Of a DNA stretch of 18,126 bases, positions 13,899 through 18,126 are shown one piece after another. The stretch is from JAGPCH01 sp039810605. Its GTDB lineage: Bacteria > Bacteroidota > Ignavibacteria > Tepidaquicellales > Tepidaquicellaceae. A program made the translations under genes and the position numbers. Position 1 is the stretch's first letter, and every line of letters starts with the position of its first letter. The stretch covers positions 1 to 18,126 of the forward strand of contig JBDHXH010000059.1 of the NCBI GenBank assembly GCA_039810605.1, in the 5' to 3' direction. Under the pieces are notes generated by a model. It was not told the origin of the DNA. It made no database searches and was given only the letters and a program-made list of their open reading frames with translations.

Positions 13899-14969
13899 TT
13901 AAACGTTCGCGCATTCAAGCAAAGCCGAATCGCTTGAAAATCCGGGACCGAGTGACATCATCAGTCCATGCCCATTCTCAAAACCTTCTTCCATAAATCT
14001 CTTAAGAACATAAAGCACCGTCGCGCTTGACATGTTTCCGTAATCTCTAAGAATGTCCCTTGTATTTTTCAGCAAACCTGAATCTATCCGAAGAGATTCG
14101 CAGTAAGCATTTATAACTTTTATCCCTCCCGGATGAACGATGAAATTCTTTATCGCTGAAATCAACAAACTATTTCTGCAGAGAAATTCTTCAACATCCT
14201 GCTTCACGTTCTTCTCGACGAATGCCGGTATGTCTTTAGAAAATTTAACTTTGAAACCTTCATCAAGAATCTCCCATCCCATGATGTCAAGTGTATCACG
14301 ATAACTTCTGGTGCAGGAGTCTTTAATATTGATGAGAAAATTACTTTTCTGTTTGTATTTGAAATTATCTCCGGCAACAAGAACTGCAGCAACCCCGTCG
14401 GAAAAAAGACTTGTCGCTATGAAATTACTTTTTGAAATGTCATTTCTCAAAAATGTGAGTGAACACAGTTCAACCGAAACAAGAAGGACAAGAGCAGAAC
14501 TGTTCGAATTGCAAATTGATTTTGCTTTGGAAATTCCCGACACACCGCCGCTGCAGCCAAGTCCCCACAGAGGGTATCTGTTGACATTTTTGTTGAGATC
14601 CATTTTGTCAATTATGATTGCGTCAAGACTTGGAGTTGACAGGCCGGTCGTCGAAACAAAGATCAGGTCAGTAATTTCATTTCTTCCAATTTCAGATTCG
14701 CGCAAGCATTCTTCAATTGCTTTTTCCGAATATTGAAGTGATAATTCTTTATAGAAGGCATTTCTTTCCGCAAATGTATCATTGCCATAAAAATAATCAA
14801 CAGGAACACACAGATTACGGAATTCAATCTTTGCATTGTCAAAAGTTTCAAGCAATCTTTCGGTTCCTTCAATTTCATTTGAAAAAACCTTGCGTGCAAA
14901 ATCTTTCAGGCATGACTGCCGCACCCTGTGTGGAAAATCAATTACAGAAGCTGATATTATTTTAGGCAA
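13899..14969 (-). CDS. Type III polyketide synthase (chalcone synthase-like, BpsA/BcsA group)
   Basis: A homodimeric condensing enzyme that extends an acyl-CoA with malonyl-CoA and cyclises it, typically to alkylpyrones or alkylresorcinols in bacteria. The Cys-His-Asn triad is complete: Cys in WGLGCSGGVSG, His in NFIVHPGGIK, Asn in DYGNMSSATVL. Spacings are 140 and 33 residues, essentially those of chalcone synthase. SVELCSLTF and SLFSDGVAAVLV also match. I place the start at the TTG at 14969, which gives 356 residues beginning PKIISASVIDFPH as in relatives. A TTG at 15029 would add 20 Asn-rich residues without family support and begins next to the heptamer repeat. Its stop is 11 nt before the methyltransferase gene, so the two form an operon. 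Confidence 0.93.
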   Translation of the reverse strand: MPKIISASVIDFPHRVRQSCLKDFARKVFSNEIEGTERLLETFDNAKIEFRNLCVPVDYFYGNDTFAERNAFYKELSLQYSEKAIEECLRESEIGRNEITDLIFVSTTGLSTPSLDAIIIDKMDLNKNVNRYPLWGLGCSGGVSGISKAKSICNSNSSALVLLVSVELCSLTFLRNDISKSNFIATSLFSDGVAAVLVAGDNFKYKQKSNFLINIKDSCTRSYRDTLDIMGWEILDEGFKVKFSKDIPAFVEKNVKQDVEEFLCRNSLLISAIKNFIVHPGGIKVINAYCESLRIDSGLLKNTRDILRDYGNMSSATVLYVLKRFMEEGFENGHGLMMSLGPGFSSDSALLECANV

Positions 14970-15036
14970 ATGTCTCTCTGATTTAGTCTGAATCAATCTA
15001 CAATTGAAATTATTCAATTTGAATGACAATCGCTTG

Positions 15037-15081
15037 ACGATTCACGATTGACGATTCACGATTCACGATTCCCGATTCACG
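15037..15081. repeat. Heptanucleotide tandem repeat, (ACGATTC)n
   Basis: Six consecutive 7-nt units plus three bases: ACGATTC, ACGATTG, then three ACGATTC, CCGATTC, ACG. Two units carry one substitution each. It occupies the divergent region between the polyketide synthase and the amine oxidase, 59 nt before the latter's ATG. Confidence 0.9.
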
Positions 15082-15140
15082 TATGAATTTCTATAATTGC
15101 CGTAATTATTTATTTTGCCCAAACCTTTAAAACCATACTG

Positions 15141-16502
15141 ATGTCAACTCGACGTGAATTTATCAAACAAAGCGCTATCCTTACAGCAGGTACCATCGCT
15201 GCAGGAAACTCTTTTGCAATAAATTTCCTCAAAAAGCCAAAGGTTATAATCCTCGGAGCGGGAATTTCCGGACTGGGCGCTGCACTCAAACTTACGGAAA
15301 ATGGTTACGACGTAACTGTTCTCGAAGCACGAAACAGAATCGGCGGAAGGATTTTTTCTCATACCATTGACGATAACGATAAAATTGTTGTCGAACTCGG
15401 AGCAGAATGGATCGGCGACTCGCACACAAGGTTGAAGGAACTTTGTAAGGAACTCGGACTTGATTTAATCAACAACAGGTTTGACGACAGGTTGATTTAT
15501 GATGATGTTTTTTATAAACCGGATGATTGGGACTATTCGCCCGAGTGGCGGGAAAAATTCGATAAGATTCTCTTGTCATATTCAGGCATGACAGAACAGG
15601 AAAAAATTCAACTCGACAAAATGGATTGGTGGAGATTTCTGATGAACAATGACATCCCGCAGCGTGACCTTGACATACGGGAGTTTTCCGACAGCACCGA
15701 CTTCGGTGAATCAATCCGATTTGTCTCAGCTTACTCCGCGCTTGCAGAATATGCAGAGTCAAACAAATACAACGAAATGGACTGGAAAGTAAAAGGCGGT
15801 AACTCACTTGTCATAAATTCTTTAGCAGAAAGAATCGGAATGGAAAAAATTCGACAGGGACACAAAGTTGATGCAATAAATTATGATCTGAATTCGATAA
15901 AGATTCATTGCACTAACGGCAGCACATTCGAATGCGATAAACTTATCTGCACTCTGCCGACATACTCAATGAGTAAAATCAACTGGTCTCCTGTTTTGCC
16001 GAAGGAGAAAACCGATGCAATGAATCAATTGCAATACAGCAGAATAAATAAATCTGCAACTCTTTTCAAAGAGCGTTTTTGGAAAGACGAGGCATTCAGT
16101 ATTTTGACTGATACATTCTCTCATTATTTCTATCATGCAACGAAATTTCAAAATTCTCCTAAAGGAGTCTTGATTTCATATTCTATTGGCGACAAAGCCG
16201 ATATTATGTCGAGACTCAAATCACCGCAGCGTGAAGATACTATTGCTGATTCACTCAACATTGCATTTGGCGACGTCAGGAATCTTTTTGAGAAGAACGT
16301 TAATTATTATTGGGGAAGTGATGAATTTACAAAAGGAGCTTATGCGCTTTATGGAAAAGGGCAGTGGTTTTCTTTGCTGCCTGTGCTCAAGGAAAAAATA
16401 AATAACATTTACTTTGCAGGAGAGCATGTTGCTGATTGGCAAGGGTTCATGGAAGGCGCATTGATTACAGGAGAAGAGGCAGCAGAGGGAGCAATGTCAT
16501 AA
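15141..16502 (+). CDS. FAD-dependent amine oxidase with Tat-type signal peptide
   Basis: A 453-residue flavoprotein of the monoamine oxidase family, oxidising an amine to an imine/aldehyde with release of hydrogen peroxide. The N-terminus STRREFIKQ followed by a hydrophobic alanine/threonine-rich stretch to about residue 26 is a twin-arginine signal, so export of the folded FAD protein is expected. FAD binding: VIILGAGISGLGAALKL (35-51, with GxGxxG), LEARNRIGGRI (61-71), ELGAEWIG, and at the C-terminus YFAGEHVADWQGFMEGAL. The substrate is unknown. The ATG at 15141 lacks a clear Shine-Dalgarno. It is transcribed divergently from the polyketide synthase operon, and lpxB follows 42 nt later with no terminator seen between. 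Confidence 0.92.
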   Translation: MSTRREFIKQSAILTAGTIAAGNSFAINFLKKPKVIILGAGISGLGAALKLTENGYDVTVLEARNRIGGRIFSHTIDDNDKIVVELGAEWIGDSHTRLKELCKELGLDLINNRFDDRLIYDDVFYKPDDWDYSPEWREKFDKILLSYSGMTEQEKIQLDKMDWWRFLMNNDIPQRDLDIREFSDSTDFGESIRFVSAYSALAEYAESNKYNEMDWKVKGGNSLVINSLAERIGMEKIRQGHKVDAINYDLNSIKIHCTNGSTFECDKLICTLPTYSMSKINWSPVLPKEKTDAMNQLQYSRINKSATLFKERFWKDEAFSILTDTFSHYFYHATKFQNSPKGVLISYSIGDKADIMSRLKSPQREDTIADSLNIAFGDVRNLFEKNVNYYWGSDEFTKGAYALYGKGQWFSLLPVLKEKINNIYFAGEHVADWQGFMEGALITGEEAAEGAMS

Positions 16503-16544
16503 TTGAAATCCCAACAAAAATTTTTCTAAGCATCTTAAATCGTT

Positions 16545-17693
16545 TTGCCGGAAAATAGTTTAAAAAAAATTTTCATCGTCGCCGGAGAATCTTCGGGAGA
16601 CATGCATGCGGCTTCAATGATGCGTGAGCTAAAGAAAATTTTCCCGAAGTCCGTATATAAAGGTATTGGCGGTCCGGATATGAGACGGCAGGGACTCGAT
16701 GTAATTTATGATATGAAGAAGGTGAACTTCATTGGCTTCTCCTCCGTCATAAAAAATTTACCTGCTCTAAAAAAAATACTCAATCACTGTGTCACAGAAA
16801 TTGAAGAGACTTCACCTGATGCAGTCATACTTGTTGATTTTCCCGGATTCAATCTGAAGTTAATCAGCTCCATCGGAAAATCTTACAAAGGCAAAATCAT
16901 ATATTACATTTCCCCGCAGCTCTGGGCATGGCATAAGAGCAGGATAAAGACAATCAAAAAGTTTGTTGATCTTATGATTGTCGTTTTCCCGTTTGAAGTC
17001 GAATTCTATTCCGACAATGGCGTAAAAGCAGTATTTGCGGGACACCCGTTAGTAGAACGCATTGACGATTTCCTCAAGAACCACAAACGAATCAGAAAAT
17101 CTGAAATCAGCATAAGTATGCTTCCCGGAAGCAGGAGAGATGAGATTGAAAGAATGCTGCCTGTAATGCTGGAAGCGGCAGCAATGTTTAAAAAGAAATT
17201 TGATTGTGAAATTAGTTTCATTTGTTCTGCGAACCTTCCGCGTGCATTTTATGAAGGTTTGATTGATGAAAAAAAATTTGCAATTGTTTATTCCGAAGGA
17301 GACGATCAGATTAATTACAAAACAATCCTGAATTCAGATCTCGCCGTTACCAAATCCGGGACATCAACGATGGAATGCGCGTTGCTCGGCATACCGTTTT
17401 GCGTTGTCTATAAGACAGGAAAGCTTAACTATGCCATTGGAAAGAATCTCGTCAATGTTGATCATATAGCAATGGTCAACATACTTCTGAAGAGAAGAGC
17501 AGTAAAGGAATTTTTGCAGAATAATATGACTGCGGATAACATTTTTGCAGAAGGATCAAAAATCCTTACGGATAAATCATATTCCGAAAAAATGACCAAC
17601 AGTTTTTCCGAACTTAGAAAAATTCTCACGGACAATGACGCTTCTTCAAATACTGCGAAGCTTATCGCATCTCAAATTCTAAATGAAGAATAA
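16545..17693 (+). CDS. lpxB: Lipid-A-disaccharide synthase
   Basis: Joins UDP-2,3-diacylglucosamine and lipid X to form the lipid A disaccharide at the inner membrane, so the cell has LPS-type lipid A. The 382-residue product has IFIVAGESSGDMHAA at the start, YKGIGGPDMRRQGL, VDFPGFNLKL, YYISPQLWAWHKSRI, FPFEVEFY, AGHPLVERI, LPGSRRDEIERMLP and VTKSGTSTMECALLGIPF, all in family order. The length is typical. The TTG start at 16545 is the only one that includes the conserved N-terminus. It follows the amine oxidase by 42 nt, and the next gene starts 3 nt after its stop. Confidence 0.96.
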   Translation: MPENSLKKIFIVAGESSGDMHAASMMRELKKIFPKSVYKGIGGPDMRRQGLDVIYDMKKVNFIGFSSVIKNLPALKKILNHCVTEIEETSPDAVILVDFPGFNLKLISSIGKSYKGKIIYYISPQLWAWHKSRIKTIKKFVDLMIVVFPFEVEFYSDNGVKAVFAGHPLVERIDDFLKNHKRIRKSEISISMLPGSRRDEIERMLPVMLEAAAMFKKKFDCEISFICSANLPRAFYEGLIDEKKFAIVYSEGDDQINYKTILNSDLAVTKSGTSTMECALLGIPFCVVYKTGKLNYAIGKNLVNVDHIAMVNILLKRRAVKEFLQNNMTADNIFAEGSKILTDKSYSEKMTNSFSELRKILTDNDASSNTAKLIASQILNEE

Positions 17694-17696
17694 ATC

Positions 17697-18126
17697 TTGA
17701 AGAGTCTTTCTAACCTCGTTAAAAATTATTTTATTCCTGCGGCGGTGAGAATGTATTTGCATATTATAAGAGTCAGAGTCAGAGGTCAGATAATTTCAGA
17801 GCCTGCCGTATATATTTTCTGGCATTCTCAAATGCTATCGGGCTGGCGAATTTTCAAAGGCAGGAATTTCACAGCTCTTGTTTCTCAAAGCAATGACGGG
17901 GAAATGCTCAATCGCCTTTTGGAAAAATGGAATTACAATGTCATCAGGGGCTCAAGTTCAAAGGGCGGCAAAGAGGCTCTTGGTGCGGTGATTGACCTTG
18001 TAAGAAATGGCACTTCGGCGGTAATCACTCCCGATGGTCCAAGGGGACCTGCACATGAAATCAAAAATGGACCGCTTCTGATTTCACTATCATGCAATGT
18101 CCCCGTGATTCCCGTCAGGATTACAT
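17697..18126 (+). CDS. DUF374 / LPLAT-like acyltransferase, partial
   Basis: I translated 143 codons from the TTG at 17697 to the right edge. The product shows YIFWHSQMLSGWRIFKG, with the HxxxM/Q-type first motif of this family. NFTALVSQSNDGEM, VIRGSSSKGGKEAL and the hallmark ITPDGPRGPAHEIKNGPL follow. DUF374 proteins are lysophospholipid-acyltransferase-like, and several bacteria use them near lipid A or Kdo genes. Starting 3 nt after lpxB, an outer-membrane lipid acyl transfer role is reasonable but inferred. Alternative starts are GTG 17745 and ATG 17751. The C-terminal third is outside the window. Confidence 0.88.
   Translation, partial: MKSLSNLVKNYFIPAAVRMYLHIIRVRVRGQIISEPAVYIFWHSQMLSGWRIFKGRNFTALVSQSNDGEMLNRLLEKWNYNVIRGSSSKGGKEALGAVIDLVRNGTSAVITPDGPRGPAHEIKNGPLLISLSCNVPVIPVRIT

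Noticed and set aside
14311..14736. 141-residue plus-strand reading frame
   Set aside because: Antisense to the polyketide synthase, which carries a complete catalytic triad.
15037..15081. CRISPR-like array
   Set aside because: Units are 7 nt and contiguous, with no spacers and no cas genes; a simple tandem repeat.

Overview
The window is AT-rich chromosomal DNA from a Gram-negative bacterium. I read it as a member of the Bacteroidota/Chlorobiota side of the FCB group, most likely an Ignavibacteria-like lineage. The reasons are: lipid A synthesis (lpxB) and a Lol-type permease, so an outer membrane is present; a demethylmenaquinone methyltransferase; a Tgt that has lost most of its zinc cysteines; a small protein beside rpmB resembling Bacteroidota DUF4295; and one good match to the Bacteroidota promoter pattern. 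The placement is inference, because no rRNA or other strong phylogenetic marker is present. Starts are often TTG (7 of 24 genes). No mobile element, tRNA, rRNA or CRISPR array was seen.

All genes from 1 to about 15000 lie on the minus strand; those after 15141 lie on the plus strand, so the window is split by one divergent junction. Reading the minus strand from the junction leftwards: (a) 13013-14969 is a specialised lipid module of a type III polyketide synthase, a BpsB/YpbQ-like membrane methyltransferase and a stand-alone AtuA C-terminal-like protein. (b) 9579-12985 holds prfB with a textbook programmed +1 frameshift, a LolC/E-type permease, ubiE/menG and a Cdd1-type helix-hairpin-helix protein. 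(c) 6529-9545 holds a PEP mutase/isocitrate lyase-family enzyme, a membrane-anchored FMN glutamate-synthase-domain protein and a small ABM-like protein. (d) 5988-6215 is a small orphan gene with its own intrinsic terminator. (e) 5617-5916 is non-coding and carries two near-identical palindromes. (f) 3383-5616 is gcvH followed by the classic yceD(DUF177)-rpmF-plsX cluster. (g) 1-3252 is a run of small DUF4295-like protein, rpmB, GT2 glycosyltransferase, tgt, yajC and ribB (cut by the window edge), with a plausible promoter at 3286-3317.

On the plus strand, a Tat-signal flavin amine oxidase is followed by lpxB and a DUF374-type acyltransferase that runs off the right edge. The last two look like an outer-membrane lipid pair.

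Most of the window is housekeeping. The parts most worth a second look are the PKS/methyltransferase/AtuA-like module, the twin palindromes upstream of gcvH, the DUF4295-like putative ribosome-associated protein, the degenerate Tgt zinc site and the prfB recoding site.
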